In this document: positions 44,688 through 57,454 of the stretch, in pieces
Position numbering within the stretch: position 1 is the stretch's first letter
Layout: each line of letters starts with the position of its first letter
Source: Chamaelirium japonicum
Taxonomy: Eukaryota; Streptophyta; Magnoliopsida; Liliales; Melanthiaceae
Direction of reading: 5' to 3'
NCBI GenBank assembly: GCA_947650365.1
Contig: OX393549.1
Coordinates: 22,469,572 to 22,533,571 of the forward strand
Length of the DNA stretch: 64,000 nt
The notes under the pieces: model-generated
The model's database searches: none
Seen by the model: only the letters and a program-made list of their open reading frames with translations
Told to the model about the DNA's origin: nothing
Program-made: the position numbers and the translations under genes

Positions 44688-46494
44688 CCCCATCCAGCAG
44701 AGGGTATTTCTGTCAATAGCCAAATCTATTGAAATTTGATGGCTCAGTGAGCTGTTGTCAAAGAAACTCACGGTGCGACAATTTCTCGTTCCCAATTCTT
44801 TATTCCGCCGGAACAAATACTAGCGGTTACTTTTAAAATCCGGAACCGGAATAGAAACGGGCGGCTCCGGACTGATGCCAAACACCCCCTAATCGGTGTG
44901 GTTTTCAGTTCCTACATTAACCATATAATATTAAAACCACTACTGCGTAGGGCAGTTGGTATTGGAACTGCCTGTTTTGGGCTCTTTCCTCCATTCGATC
45001 CTGGCTCCTGATCATTTCTCTCCTGCACGAGTGGTGCTTCCTTGCTTGAAGTGCGGCCCTTCCGTTAATGTGGTGTGTTCTCCCCACTCATGTGTGGCTC
45101 ACTTGATTTGCTGGATGAGGTGACAACCTCCCAGTGTGGCGTCCTACTTTGCTCGTGGGGCGTCCTTCTTCTGGTGTGGTGGTTCTTGTTGACAGTGGGC
45201 TTGCGGCGTTGTCGCTTTGCACTTAGTTATGGCACCTATAAGGTCTTGTTTGGGCCCTATCTATGCACACACACAATAACAAAACCAACTGATGTACGAA
45301 AAAAAAACCTGACCAGAGCTTACTCTGACCGAAATAAAACTATTGAATATCTTATCATCATGGAAACTAAGGGGCTGTTTGGCATCCAGAATAGCTGTTT
45401 TGTTTAAACCTCATCCGAAAGGGGGTAATCCGGACAACTACAATTTCTAGTGTAATTTGATGGTTCAGAGTACCGGTTAATAGAGAAACTCACAAAACTC
45501 AATTTTATCGTTCCCAAATCTCGCTCCAGCGGCTCCGTTACTTTTAAAATACTGCCCCTAAAGAATAGAAACGACGGTTCCAGATTGATGCCAAACACCC
45601 CCTAAGTCTCACAGTTCCGATCAAGAAAGCTTCAGACTAAAATTTGGTGCTTGGCCCAATCTCTCCTACCCCAACAGAGGGATGAGGGCTAGAAAGTCAC
45701 ATTTATTGAACCTCTCCCGACTTGAACCTCAAATCGTCGGACAATCCCCCGTAGAGTACTTAAAATTTTAAATACAAAGAAATTGCATACAACTCTAAGT
45801 AGTTTGATAATATGTATTTGACTTAATGTTGACTTCAACTAACTATGAAATTTGGAATCTCGTTGAGTTGCCTAAGGGAGTCAAGTCATTTGGTTGTAAA
45901 TGGATTTTTAAGATTAAAAGAGAGTCCAAGGGTAACTTAGAACGATATAAGGCTAGGCTCGTAGCCAAAGGGTTCACTCAGAGGAAGGGCATTGACTACC
46001 ATAAGATATTCTCTCATGTTTCTAAGGACTCATTTAGGATTATCATCGCTTTGGTAGCTCAATTTGATACAGACTTACATCAAAGGGATGTGAAAATGAT
46101 ATTCCTTAATGAAAATTTAGATGAAGAGATGTACATGGATCAGCCTGATGGTTTCTTTTCTAACAAAAGAAGTCACTTGGTGTGTAGACTTAAGAAATCC
46201 ATATATGGACTTAAACAATTAAGCCTCATGTCAATGATATATAAAGTTCAATAATGTTATTACTTCATTTGATTTCATGAAGAATATTGTTGACCAATGT
46301 ATATACCTTAAGGTTAGTGGGAGCAAATTTATCTTTTAGTTGTATATGTGGATGATGTCCTACTTGCTAGTAGCGATTTGGGATTTTATGTGAAACTGAC
46401 AAATTCATATAGACAGATTCTTAGGGTTCTTGGTTTGTCTCAAAAGTCTTACATTAAAAATTTTCTTGATAGATTCAATATGCTAAATTGCTCT
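44688..46494. repeat. 1.8-kb tandem duplication, unit 2
   Basis: Direct copy of 42884-44687. Unit 1 ends in ATTGCTCT and joins CCCCATCC, while unit 2 runs on from AATTGCTCT into TTGGCCCAACACC, so the Copia sequence continues only after unit 2. Confidence 0.88.
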
Positions 46495-47095
46495 CTTGGC
46501 CCAACACCAAGTAATGACGATGAACTTTGTAAAGCTCAATGTCCGAGAAAAGATTTAGAGATGACAGATAGAAGTAATTGCTTATGCATCCTTAGTTGGG
46601 ACCTTAATGTATGCACAAACATATACTGAGCATTTGTTATGTTATTGAAATGTTCGGTATATACTAGAGTGATCCAGTGTTGAATTATTGGAAGGCTGCA
46701 AAGAAAGTGTTGTGATATTTATAAGGTATAAAGGGCTACATGCTTACATATAAACAGTCTGATCATTTCAATGTGATTGGATATTATGACTCAAATTTTG
46801 TTAGGTGTCTCGATAGCCGGAAATCTACATTGGGATATATATTCCTACTTGCTGGAGGTGCCATTTCGTAGAAGAGCGACAAGTAGACATTGGCCACTCC
46901 TTCCTGGATGCGAGTTTGTTGTTTGCTATGAGGTTACTTCATAAAAGGTTATAGTTGCAGAATTTATCATAGGACTCAGGTTGTACATTCTATCTTGAGA
47001 CCATTACGAAATTTCTGTGATAATTTTGCTTATGCAGTTTTCTTTAAAAACAACAAAAGTTCTAATGGGTCTAAACATATTAACATAAATCATTT
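45826..47095 (+). pseudogene. Copia RT and RNase H relic, unit 2
   Basis: 45826-46254 repeats the RT fragment. In a shifted frame YVDDVLLASSDLG (46345 on) gives the RT active site, followed by SQKSYIKNFLDRFNM (46438 on). An RNase H region with stops follows up to GSKHINIKH at 47090, where a LINE is inserted. The C-terminal end of the same Copia (TIVEPLTKALAATLYKEHV) resumes at about 50000. Confidence 0.82.
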
Positions 47096-49945
47096 ATTTT
47101 TTTTAGTGGTAAATAAATGATTAAATCCAAAGAAAAAACCAAAAGAAAAGGGTAAGGACTGTAGGGTAAGATCCCAATAGTAGCATACGAACATGATTGC
47201 TATCAAAGGAGTCTAGTCCAACATTGCAAAAAACTAAAATCCTAAACTGAACAAACACTACAGAAGCTAGGAAAAGTGATTGATAGCAACCCCAAAATTA
47301 AAAGACTGCCAATAGATAGACAGAGGAAAAGATTACCTCTCATTGTCTAGGGAGAACATAAGAGGAACCAAAGGATGACTTCCGTCCTACCAGGGCAAGA
47401 ATCAGCACGAACATCCAAGGATCTAGAAGGACTTGGACCCTCTGAGCTAAGTGAATATATTCTGGCTAGCTAGGAAGATTTTTGGAGGATCAAAGAAGAA
47501 AACTTCTTTCCTACCAAAGCAATAAACAACAGCAGCAACCGACCAAGCAGCAATTGAGGAACAAGAAGGGCTTGGGCCCTTCGAAGTAGATTACCTGTCT
47601 TTCAATTAACATCTAGAAACAGTGCTGCAATCAAGGAACTAAAAGGGCTAGGACCCTCCAAACAGATAGTCGAAAGGCAAGAAATGATCAACTAACACTC
47701 AAACAACAAAAACCCCACAAACAATTTGGCAGGAACTACAAATCAGGCTTCAAGAAGGATCAGATAAGGGGTCAGACAAATGGGCCAATGAAATAAAAAC
47801 CTTTGCACTAGGGCCCAATCTGTAACCAACTAAAGAACAATAGGGGCTGTTTTTCTGCACTCTACAGTCTGAAGAATCTCCACATACCTGTAGGCCACCT
47901 TGGAAAAAACCTCTTCCTTAGTGGATATATTCCCATTATGAGCCTTGCTATTCCTTTCAAACCATAAGGGAAAATCAATGTGGTCAACGGTAGTTCCCCA
48001 TTAAGCTTATAGCCTTATCAAGTAAAACTAAGATAATTTTGCAAGTTTCTTTTAAGGAGAACCTTGTGGCTAAGGGAACCCATCACATTCTCTCATAGCT
48101 ATTAGCCCATACATGTTGAGCAAAGAGACATTTAAAGAACAAATACTTTACAGTTTCTTCTTCTTGACAACAAAGGAAGCATCTAATGGCAAGAAAGATT
48201 CCACTCCTTCGAACCTAAGGGATAGTGAGAAGTCTATTCCAGATGGCCCTCCAAGAACAAAAGCTATGATTTGAGGGTGAGTAAGAATTGCATAGGATTT
48301 TTGCCCAAGCTTTCGGATCTCCTCCTGACCTCACAGAATCCCAAGCATGTGCGTAAAGAAAAAATACCATTACTTGTTTTATTCTAGCTGATAGAGTCTT
48401 CCAACAAGTTAGAAGAAATAGGGACTTTTTTAATAGTAGAGAACATATTGGATAAGTCCTAGCTCGCAGGATGAGAATGTCTTTAAGTGCCATTAACAAT
48501 CCAGGTGCTGAGTTTAGGCCATTCCAAATGGAGATCAACCAAAGAGTGCATCCCTATCATCTGAATTAGACTTCTACCTTCAATCAATGGATCCCTCCAT
48601 CTGTCAATCTTGATGCCATCAACTATCAAAAAATTAAAATCCTAAGCTAGAACCTCTCTACTTTGAAGGATGCCTTTCCAAACACTAGAGGCATAATGCG
48701 TAGGAGAGACTTCCCAAAAAGAGTGAGGTCTAAATACCTAGCTTTCATCCAAGATGATCAAAGATCATTATCATGAGTGAGAAAAATCCAGGCATGCTTA
48801 AGGTAGCTAGCTCTATCTATATTTGCTATAGCCCGGATCCCATGCCCACCTTCTTTCTTAGGTTTACAAACCTCATTCCGGCAAACATGTACAAAAGAAT
48901 TCTCCCAATGAAATGTCCTAATCCACTTCTCAAGAGTAATTTGAATTTGTCAAAATTGTAAAAACTGCCGCCAAGTAATACAGATTGGAAGACAAAACTG
49001 ATTTAACCATAGTTAGTCTACCTCTGAATGATAAGCTTTTGATTTCCCAGTATGCAAGCTTCAGTCTGAACTTCTCCACTATGGGATGGAAGAAACTCAG
49101 CATTTTTCTACCAGAAAACAAAGGGAGGCTGGGATACTTCACTGGAAAGCTACCCAAAGAGATACCCAATTATGCTGCCAACTCATTACGCTGGGTGACT
49201 GACTTTGGAACATATAAGGTACTCTTCTCCTTGCTCACCTACAATCCCGTCTCCCTACCAAACTCTTTCAAGATGAGAGCAATTCCTTGAACAGATTTCT
49301 TGGAAGCCATAGAAAAGATCATAAGGTCATCAGGAAACATTAAGTGAGAGAAGCACGGAGCTACTCCAATACTAAAGCTTTTCCATCTGCTAGTCTATAA
49401 TCCTTCCTCCAAGGCTAATGTTAAACTTTCTACATTAATAGAGAACAAATAAGGTGATAATGGGTAACCTTGCCATAGGCCTCTAATATACTTAATAAAC
49501 CCTTGAGGGACACCATTCAGAAGAATAGAGAAACAGGGAGAGAATAGGCACTCCTTGACCCATCCTATCCATCTCATCGGGAAGCCAAGACTAGACAAAG
49601 CATGAAGAATGAATTCCCGGCTGACCTTGTCATAAGCTTCTGCAAAATCAACATTCATACAACCTCTTTTGGGTCTTCTCTTCACCTCGAACCCTCTCAC
49701 CAACTCATGAGCCAAGAGTATATTATCAGTGATCCGTCTACCAGAGATAAAAGCTGATTAATTAGCTGAGATGAGTTCTTCACCCATGAAAATCTACAAT
49801 CTATTAGCCATAATCTTAGAAATAAATTTATATAAACTGTTGCAAAGAGATATAGGTCTAAAGTTCTTAAGGTGATTAGCATTTTGGACTTTGGGAATTA
49901 GGGCAACAAATGTATGATTGATCTCTTTAAGCACAAGATTGTCAT
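47096..49945 (-). pseudogene. LINE (L1-type) inserted in Copia, 5'-truncated
   Basis: A T-run at 47097-47104 fits a poly-A tail on the minus strand. The RT reads leftward: FISGRRITDNILL and AHELVRGFEVKRRPKRGC, MNVDFAEAYDKVSREFILHA, GLWQGYPLSPYLF (49395-49760). The FADD active site is altered to FPDD near 49340. WEIKSLSFRGRLTMVKSVLS follows at 48930-49169, then the region before the zinc domain (48215-48540). Several frames and stops; inactive. It interrupts the Copia RNase H. Confidence 0.85.
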
Positions 49946-49949
49946 GTTG

Positions 49950-50445
49950 TTAAAGAGAGATCATGAGATCATCTGGTGTTCATTGAGCATATAAGCACCA
50001 GATTAACGATTGTGGAACCATTAACGAAGGCATTGGCGGCTACCTTGTATAAGGAACATGTACTATATGGGACTTGTTAACTCTTTTCGTGTATGATGTA
50101 AAGATGCCATTCAGTTATTATATGTGATCATATTTTTTAATAATGATGATCTTGTGGTTTATTTTTCTATATGTTCATGATATTGTATACATAAAAGTTG
50201 GATGTTTGACAAAAATTTTGTTTTTAACATAATTGTTTGTATCAAGAAAGACATTTCAATTTACTCATAAAGTTAATTGGCTATATAAAGTTTCTTGGTT
50301 AGAGGTGTTCAATGATAATGTGATATATGGAAAGTCGTATATCGTTAAATGATGTATTAACCACCATGATCCATACCATTAAATTTCTTCTAATAAAGAT
50401 TTATGGAATAAGATTTTGTAGACAAGATGGGCCAAGTGGGAGAAT
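49950..50445 (+). pseudogene. Copia pol C-terminus after the LINE
   Basis: TIVEPLTKALAATLYKEHV (about 50004-50062) is the usual end of Copia RNase H. Non-coding sequence and a PPT-like AAGTGGGAGAA (50434) lead into the LTR. Confidence 0.75.
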
Positions 50446-51012
50446 GTTGGATCCAACCCATTTGATTGGACCAACCCATTTAATGTAGCACATATTGCCA
50501 CTAGAGTTGGGATAGCTCTTCGTAGACGGAAGGTTGTATCTCTTCATTGAGGGTTGTGACTTTTCACGATTGAAGGTTGTGTCCCTCCATGGATGAAGAG
50601 TTGTGCCCCTTTATCGTGTCTCCTTGATGGGTTAGAAGATTCTATAAATAGAGGTTCTAGGTCCACAAATCCACTATCGGAATTGTTTATAAAATTCCAT
50701 AGCAGTTTCACACACAAGGACTAAGGACAGTGAGGAAGATCAATCATTGGGCAAGGAAACATACATTCTCGTTGCATTTATAATTTGAGTTTTTGTCCCA
50801 AGGAATGATATCAACGCTTCCGATTCTATCAAGTATGACCAACATTATATACCACTTACAAAGTGTGTGATCACGTACGGACGAGAATACCACACCGAGA
50901 TAGATAGAGTTACAACTACCCCCCAACTGATATAAAGTATAAACTAACATCAGTTTGGCTACAAAAGAAAGAAAATTTTTTATCCAATATCCACTCAAAG
51001 TGTAAATTTACA
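50445..51012 (+). mobile_element. Copia 3' LTR, copy A
   Basis: Starts TGTTGGATCCAACCC right after the polypurine-like AAGTGGGAGAA, with a TATA-like CTATAAATAG at 50642. The right end near 51010 is not exactly fixed. No matching 5' LTR is seen in the window. Confidence 0.65.
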
Positions 51013-51826
51013 CATAATAGTTTGCAGAGGAGGAAACCATAAGTGTCAGGTTAATATGCAAACAAGTTGTTCAGGGAATCCGATTAACTTGCAAGCAGAA
51101 CAACTGGGGAAACCCGACAACCAGCAAGCAAGCCGACCAAGAAACTGATGGGTCACTACAGACCGGAGCGAAGAAAACCGACGATGATGGAGGCCAGCAA
51201 TAGAGGAGAATTGAAGGGGAGTGACTAGCCGAGAGAATCGTGAGACTTCGAAGGAGGTAAGCACTAAGCCGAAGCAAGTACACGATACCTCCTGGGTGAT
51301 CTCGATCGTCATAGAGGAAGAAGAGACGAAAGAGACGCAGCTCTGATAGGGTTACACGATTGGAGAGAGAGGATCCGAGAGCCGGCACAAACGTGAAATG
51401 TGTTATCTATGTTGCGAGTGGACATGAAGACAAAGCATAGTTCCGAGGGTCAAGTTGTTCAAAAAGATTACTACCAATGTGAAATCAGGTGCATAGGTTG
51501 GAGAGGTATTTGCAATTCTCCCAACAAACTATTGTTAGCATAATGTTGCGTGGGGGCCCGGAATCCCTCTACAAGACAAATTTGACTTTCCATGATTTTG
51601 TAGCATTGTGTCTCTCCAAAATTGGAGCTACATTCTCGTGGAGTTCTCTCTGGATTGATGTTCAGTATTTGGCCTTTCTCATAAACTTGGTATGGACTTT
51701 GCCTGAGTTCTTCGATTCGCATGGTCCCCAACTTCCTACTGTGATCAACACATATAAACAAATGTTCATTACTTCAATCCAACAAATATTCAATGTTTTA
51801 TATGATCTAAAATACTCTCCAACTCC

Positions 51827-51833
51827 TATATAA
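51827..51833 (+). promoter_or_regulatory. TATA box of defensin copy 2
   Basis: TATATAA lies 47 bp before the ATG at 51880, implying a leader of about 15-20 nt. The TATA-ATG spacing is consistent with a functional gene. Confidence 0.7.
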
Positions 51834-51879
51834 GGAACAACCACCCCTCTCCTTCGCTCCGTGTGTGTACTAACAATCG

Positions 51880-52275
51880 ATGGATCCTTCTCGGCGCATG
51901 CTTCCGGCCATCTTCATGTTCTTGTTGCTTCTGATCACTACCTCTGGTTCTTCTCTCTACTCACTTCCCCGGTTTTTACCGTATTTCATCGGATATAAGA
52001 CTGATCGCAGCACGTCTAGTCATGAGTTGTACTAACATGAACCTCTATTGGATATTTGAGCGTCTGCGATATAACTGCGTATATTGTTTTTCTCTTTTAC
52101 AGAAATGGGGATGAGCACGGTGGAGGCGAGGAGGACTTGCGAGTCACTGAGCCATAAATTCAAGGGCCCATGTCTGCGGGCCAGCAATTGCGCCAACGTC
52201 TGCTCGACAGAAGGTTTCACTGGAGGCGAGTGCCGTGGGCTCCGTCGTCGATGCTTCTGCACCAAGAACTGTTGA
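51880..52275 (+). CDS. Plant defensin copy 2 (EGAD1-like), two exons, intact
   Basis: Exon 1 (51880-51946) encodes [20 protein letters not shown], a basic start plus hydrophobic core typical of a secretory signal. Intron 51947-52102 has GT...AG ends (CTG|GTTCTT, TTTTACAG|AAA). Exon 2 (52103-52275) reads [20 protein letters not shown] and ends [10 protein letters not shown]. The protein is 79 residues with eight cysteines in the defensin order (C, C, C-x3-C, C, C-x-C, C) and the conserved Gly and Glu before Cys5. It is predicted to be exported to the apoplast and act on fungal membranes; no activity can be read from sequence. It shares exon structure and splice phase with copy 1 at 30845. Confidence 0.92.
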
Positions 52276-53280
52276 GGGACTCCTCACTCCAATTGGTGAT
52301 GAAGAATATGCTGATGGTGTGCTTGTTGTCTTGCTTTCGGTGTGCCACTTAAAAATATTATGTGCCTCTGGTGCTGGGCTAGTGTATGTCCCATGCTTGG
52401 TTGTTACCTATTATTGTCTTTCGGTGTTACCTAGTATTGTCTTTCGGTGTGCCACTTAAAAATATTAACCTTTGTTTAGACCTGTTTTCCATGCTTTTCA
52501 AACATCAAGGATGCATTTTTTCACTGATAAAAATATAGTGGATGCTCTGAAGAATCTGGTGTGAATTTAGGGTTCACCACAATAGAAGCGGATTGACAAC
52601 CAGAAGGTTAGTGTAGAAGATCTACCACGTCACAAAATAAATATTAATATGATAAAAATAATCAAGTGAGAATAAAAGGAAAGATAACACATCAAATCAG
52701 GACTAATCTACAAAATGGAAAACGAGAGATTTTTTCTATTAACACCAAACAAGAACATGCTTATAGGGATTACAAAGGCTTCATAATGATCCAACGATGA
52801 CGAGGTGACTCATGAAGAATATAGGCATAAGAATTGAGGCAAAGTGCCACGCTCTTCCTCCACCGGAATCGACGTTCTTCAATCTCTTTGATCCTACTCT
52901 GAACAAGTATTGATCCAATCCCAAGCCAATCTCCACAAGGCATAAGAACGGTGACACAAAATTTTCCTCTCCAGAAAACATTCACAAGTCAAAATACACA
53001 TGATGGCTCAAGGTGTCCTTAAATAACTAGCCCAACCGAAAACCCTAATCCCAAGTCCAAAATGTGTATAGACTTTTTGGTTCGCTCGTCGCCAATTATG
53101 TTCACCCAGGTGCTAGCAACTTAGGGCCGAGCCCCCCACAAAATCCTTTGCCACAGATTTTGCCCAAGCACCGACCAAACTTGTGTTTCCGGCATGAGTT
53201 TGGCCCGCTACACGAGCCACAATCCAACCGATCCTTGAGATCCGGGGTGTCGATTTAAATGAGGCCAAAGGTCACCGAGA
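52276..53280. other. Downstream of defensin 2, nothing recognised
   Basis: Begins with the probable 3' UTR, in which GGTGTTACCTA and TGTCTTTCGGTGT are repeated. The rest is AT-rich with no coding or TIR signal. Confidence 0.5.
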
Positions 53281-53913
53281 TGTTAACATACATAGAACAA
53301 ATGATCGATCGACAAACAAACCAAACACACCAGTGACAAATAAGAAAAGAAACAACCAAGTTCAAATCACAAACTGCAAGAGAGAGATATTCTTTGGGGT
53401 TCGATAATACTTCGCTACGTCCCCACTTCATGCATGATACCACTATGCTTCAATACAATGGAGCAATTGCCCGATTACAAGAGTATCCCCTTTCTATCTG
53501 ACACAAGCCCTCAAGGTTTTTCACAAACCGTAATCCAAAGAATTATGATCTCTCCTCGTTTTTACACCTCTACAACCCTTTATATATTTTGGGGTTACAA
53601 TAGTTATAAGATCAAAACCAACAACAAATAAGATTCTTGAAACAATTAAACCGATCAGGCAGATGAGAACTCTGATCCGTCAATTAATTAATATAATCCT
53701 AACTACATCGATGTGAGTTGTCAAGTTCGATCAGTCTGCGAAGATTTGATCAGTCTTCTAGAGACTTGATTTCTATCCATGGACTAAAAATATCATAAAA
53801 TTTTCCAATCCAATTGGTTAGCCAGTAAGTTATAACAACTTAACTTTTTGGGTTACAGGCTTTCAATCCTGGGCTTTCCTATGATTCCTTGTGCTCACGC
53901 TTTACACATAACA
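53281..53913 (-). mobile_element. Copia-type 3' LTR
   Basis: Ends are inverted (TGTTAACATACAT...ACACATAACA). On the minus strand a polypurine tract AAGTGGGAGAT precedes TGTTATGTG. A TATATA motif lies at about 53582. The element is read leftward; the Copia pol end lies just upstream at 54021-54209. Confidence 0.75.
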
Positions 53914-54020
53914 ATCTCCCACTTGGAGACTAAGGGCAATGCTCTATCAAACATTGCTCTCCCCCTACATTTGGAAATCAATGAGACCCTTGATCTTCAA
54001 GCATGAAGACCAATATAAGC

Positions 54021-54209
54021 TTAACAAGCCTTCAGTTTCTCCACTGTAACAACTTTTTTCAGCAAATCTGTAGGATTCTTATAAGTGTGGATCTTCTCTA
54101 GGTTTATCAGCTTCTTCTTCAACAACATTCTTATGAAGTCCATACATATATCGAAATACTTTGTCTTTTCATGATTAGCTGAGTTTTTCACAAGATGAAT
54201 TGGACTCAT
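54021..54209 (-). pseudogene. Copia RNase H C-terminal fragment
   Basis: SPIHLVKNSANHEKTKYFDI and KIHTYKNPTDLLKKVV match the last part of Copia RNase H. The normal upstream RNase H core is missing, so the element is truncated. Confidence 0.75.
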
Positions 54210-56300
54210 AATGCTGTGGGTGGGTACTTTTCAATACTAACACCCCCAACATGGTACAAGTTCCTCACCTGGATTCAGCTTCGGTACCTGCAACAAAGAC
54301 CTAGGCTCTCTTTGAGAGTCAAAAGAAGATCCTACAAAAGAAAATAGGAGCTTTAGTACCAAGAGAATTCTATGATGCAAGAACTCTCACTTACCGAAAA
54401 AAGTTGCATGTGAATATATATAGTGCTCCTGGATGGATCCTTAACATTTATAGCGGATTCAGTTTTGGTAATCCCTAAAATTATGCCAAGGATATTATAG
54501 GCGCCTTGTGCCATTGTATATAATCGTCCTAGCCTTTCATCCCTTGCCATAGTCATCGAATCATATCCCTTGATTGCAGTGGATATGGCTTTATAATCCC
54601 AAAGATTACATCAGGCATTACCCGCATCGTTGTGCCCTAGCTCACCTTTTATCCCATACCTTAATGGCGATATGTATCCCACTCATCCGAGGTTTTGGCT
54701 GTGCTTGCTGAGCCTGAAAGGAAAAATCTTACTTGTGATACTTAGAGATTCATCTCCCACGTGCGCTCTACGTGCATGAATACTCAAATGATACACATTT
54801 CCTCAATCTATTAAGCTCATCTCGACGGTGAGTTTGCAGGGTAGTACTTGAGTACTTACGCAACCCATACGTTTACCCGCATTCCTATGTGACCTCACTT
54901 AAGTTGTGGTAGCTCAGGTCTGTTGGCATTGATTGTGTTCTACATGCCAATCCATGAATTTTGACATAGGACAAAGATAAGTAAAACACTTTTGCACCTA
55001 TTACAAATAACTCTTTATTATCGCAGTACATGAGATGCATAAACCATCACTTCACGTGGGTGTATCCTAGGCAACTTAATTATGTTGATGAGATGCATGT
55101 GCATGAGATATGAGTGCATCATACACACCTAACGCAATCAGTAATCAGATTGGATAGTTGGTTTGTAAAGAGATAACACCATAGTTTTCTCATGAGAGAG
55201 ATGGTCTATCTTGGCTATTGGATTAGTTAAATTTAAGCCAGGGGTGTTGATGTGCTTATAGCGCACTGAACATAATCGAGAGGGAGGACCTTGTCTAAAT
55301 AACTGTCACCCAAGACTATGATTCCTTTACTGCTAGTTAACTAACCCTAAATCTGAACATATCATATGGAATCTGGGTGCAATTCTTGAGGACTATTACA
55401 GGGCCAAAACTGAGTAGATTGGGTGGCTTTTATTAGATGATGGAAAACACATACATGCATGGAAATTCTTACTCCCCATGAGGAGCTGCATGTTTTCTTA
55501 AGCAACCTCCATGAAAGGGTATCACTATGTTTGGCCAGGTATATCTAAAAATAAAATGGTGATCACAAGGATTTGGAGAGTTGTGACTCTAGTCGGTCGC
55601 TATGCTGGGAGGTACAATCTTAGATCTCAGATATCATACACGGACACTGGAAGCATGAGGGGTTCTAGTACAACATAGTAGAGAAGGGCACTCTCGTATT
55701 GTATTTGACTTCGACTTGCAACTATGGATGGATAATGGTTGAAGCAATGATTAATTAGAGGAATGACTTAGTCATAGGATGACATGTTCATTCCCTAATT
55801 GGAGCCAAAGTTACTGGAGTCCCAGAAGAATCCACATAATAGTCACTTCCATTGGCAGTAAAAACCCTAATCCAAGTATAAGTAGAATTTCTAGTCGTGG
55901 GGCTCACCTATTATGACTAGGACAGCCTATGGTTACCTATATTAGGTGTATCACTAATTAGGTTTCCTAATGAAGCCTTCTATATGCTCTATTAGTAGGA
56001 GCCCTAGTTTGACTATGATTTCTAGCTTGACATTACGTGTGCATGAGGTCTGCTAGAGTGATTTAATTGACAAACTTATGAATGAATGTGGAAATCAATC
56101 ATGTATGATCCCTAATCGGAGCAGGATTCAGTAGACCATGATTGATTTGACTAAGTTGACACTCTTGCTTTTTATAAATTATCATAAGCTTCAAATTAGA
56201 CTAAGTTATTAACTATCTCCGAAAAATTCATAAGTATACATCCAAGGTCTCCTAGTGGACTAGATTGGGCTTCCTATAATTTAGAAGAAACCATTAATGT
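54210..56300. other. Long stretch with no recognised gene
   Basis: Moderate AT content and no frame longer than about 70 residues. No TIR, LTR or microsatellite that I can support; probably decayed retrotransposon DNA. Confidence 0.45.
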
Positions 56301-56305
56301 CCATT

Positions 56306-56575
56306 TTAATGGGCTAAGATTTCAGTCGTAGAAAATAGGAGAAACGATATGTGTCCTGATAGGAGCATGACTTCAAGTCCCTCTCTAACCGCCAATCCTT
56401 TGTGCGTACTGACATACCTTCTTGGAGTCCCGTTCAATAGAACAGATGTTTGATCTAAGGCAAGTTCCGATCCATTAATTTTATCTACTGCCAAAGTATT
56501 TGTCTTGCAGTGTATGACAGGAAGGACCATTAGATGCTATCAAAGGCCTTAGAGAAATCTAGCTTAATAAGCACA
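56306..56575 (-). pseudogene. Second LINE family RT fragment
   Basis: On the minus strand LIKLDFSKAFDSI (about 56530-56570) carries the first RT aspartate motif, and SVLLNGTPRRYVSTHKGL with SFLLFSTTEILAH (56306-56450) follow in another frame. Differs from the 48-49 kb LINE. It ends abruptly against the CACTA-like sequence at 56576. Confidence 0.7.
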
Positions 56576-56760
56576 CACTACACCAAATTAAGGAAAATAC
56601 CACATAAATAAACGACTGTTTTAAACAATAGTTATTTAAACGATGGGTGTAGTGTATAACGATGGTCGAAGACTGTCATATATTATCCATTAAATAGTTT
56701 TTAAATAGACTCACTGATGCAGATTAAATGACGGTCATAGACCATCATTTAATCTAACCT
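56576..56760. mobile_element. CACTA-like transposon end
   Basis: CACTACACCAAATT is a typical CACTA/En-Spm terminus and is followed by subterminal motifs AACGACTGTTTTAAAC, TTATTTAAACGATGG and GACGGTCATAGACC. An inverted GGGTGTAGTG occurs at 56645-56654 but without a matching 3-bp duplication. A perfect-looking hairpin AGATTAAATGA...TCATTTAATCT is at 56724-56757. The partner end was not found. Confidence 0.55.
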
Positions 56761-57022
56761 AAATTACAAGAAATCAGATCTCCCCAATCTTTCATTTCTC
56801 TATCTTTCTCCTAGTCATTCTGTTTCCCTCCTCTCTTTCCCTCTTTCTACGGTTTTTGACTGACGTCCAATGTCCAGTGGGTGTGGCATGATTCCAATCG
56901 AAGGTACCCCCCCTCTCTCTTTCCCTACCGCCACCCCCACCACCTTCTTCACCTGTTGCCAGCACCTCCCTTGCCACCGACCTCCACCACCTCCTCCACT
57001 TGACCACCTACTGCGACATCCA

Positions 57023-57023
<1 letters not shown>

Positions 57024-57054
<31 letters not shown>
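57024..57054. repeat. CT microsatellite
   Basis: About 30 bp of CT repeats in a C/T-rich region (56780-57060) that gives spurious frames on both strands. Confidence 0.9.
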
Positions 57055-57060
<6 letters not shown>

Positions 57061-57454
57061 CTTATGATCCGATCTGTCTTCCCTCTCTACCAGTCGGTAG
57101 CTGAGCTCATCTTTTAATTCTTCGATCGCTTTCTCCTCGAGCTCCTTCGACAAAGCCTTAGGTAAAAGGTCTCCCTCTGGAATGACATATGTGATGATCT
57201 ATGGCTCTAAACTCAGAACTGAATGTTGATTCACCCACTGGGTATCTGTATCCATAGCTAGGTGTAATTCACCCTTCAATGGTGAGTGCATCTAAGACTG
57301 ACAGATATTTGTTGCACCACGTCATCAACCCCTATAACTGTTTTTTTTTAATCCCCTATAATTATTGAAATAAAAAAAAAATTGTGATTCATAAGGTGAG
57401 GTAGCACTGAGTTCTGAAATTTAGATGAGGGCTCTCATGCAATTTGTATTTAAT

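Larger units (their letters stand above)
46199..51010. repeat. 4.8-kb duplicated segment, copy A
   Basis: Matches 59191-64000 with an almost constant offset of 12,990-12,992, so few indels. Comprises Copia RT/RNase H, the inserted LINE, the Copia C-terminus and the Copia 3' LTR. Confidence 0.92.

Noticed and set aside
51489-51833. 114-residue open frame upstream of defensin 2
   Set aside because: Covers the defensin promoter and TATA box and matches no recognised domain; likely chance.
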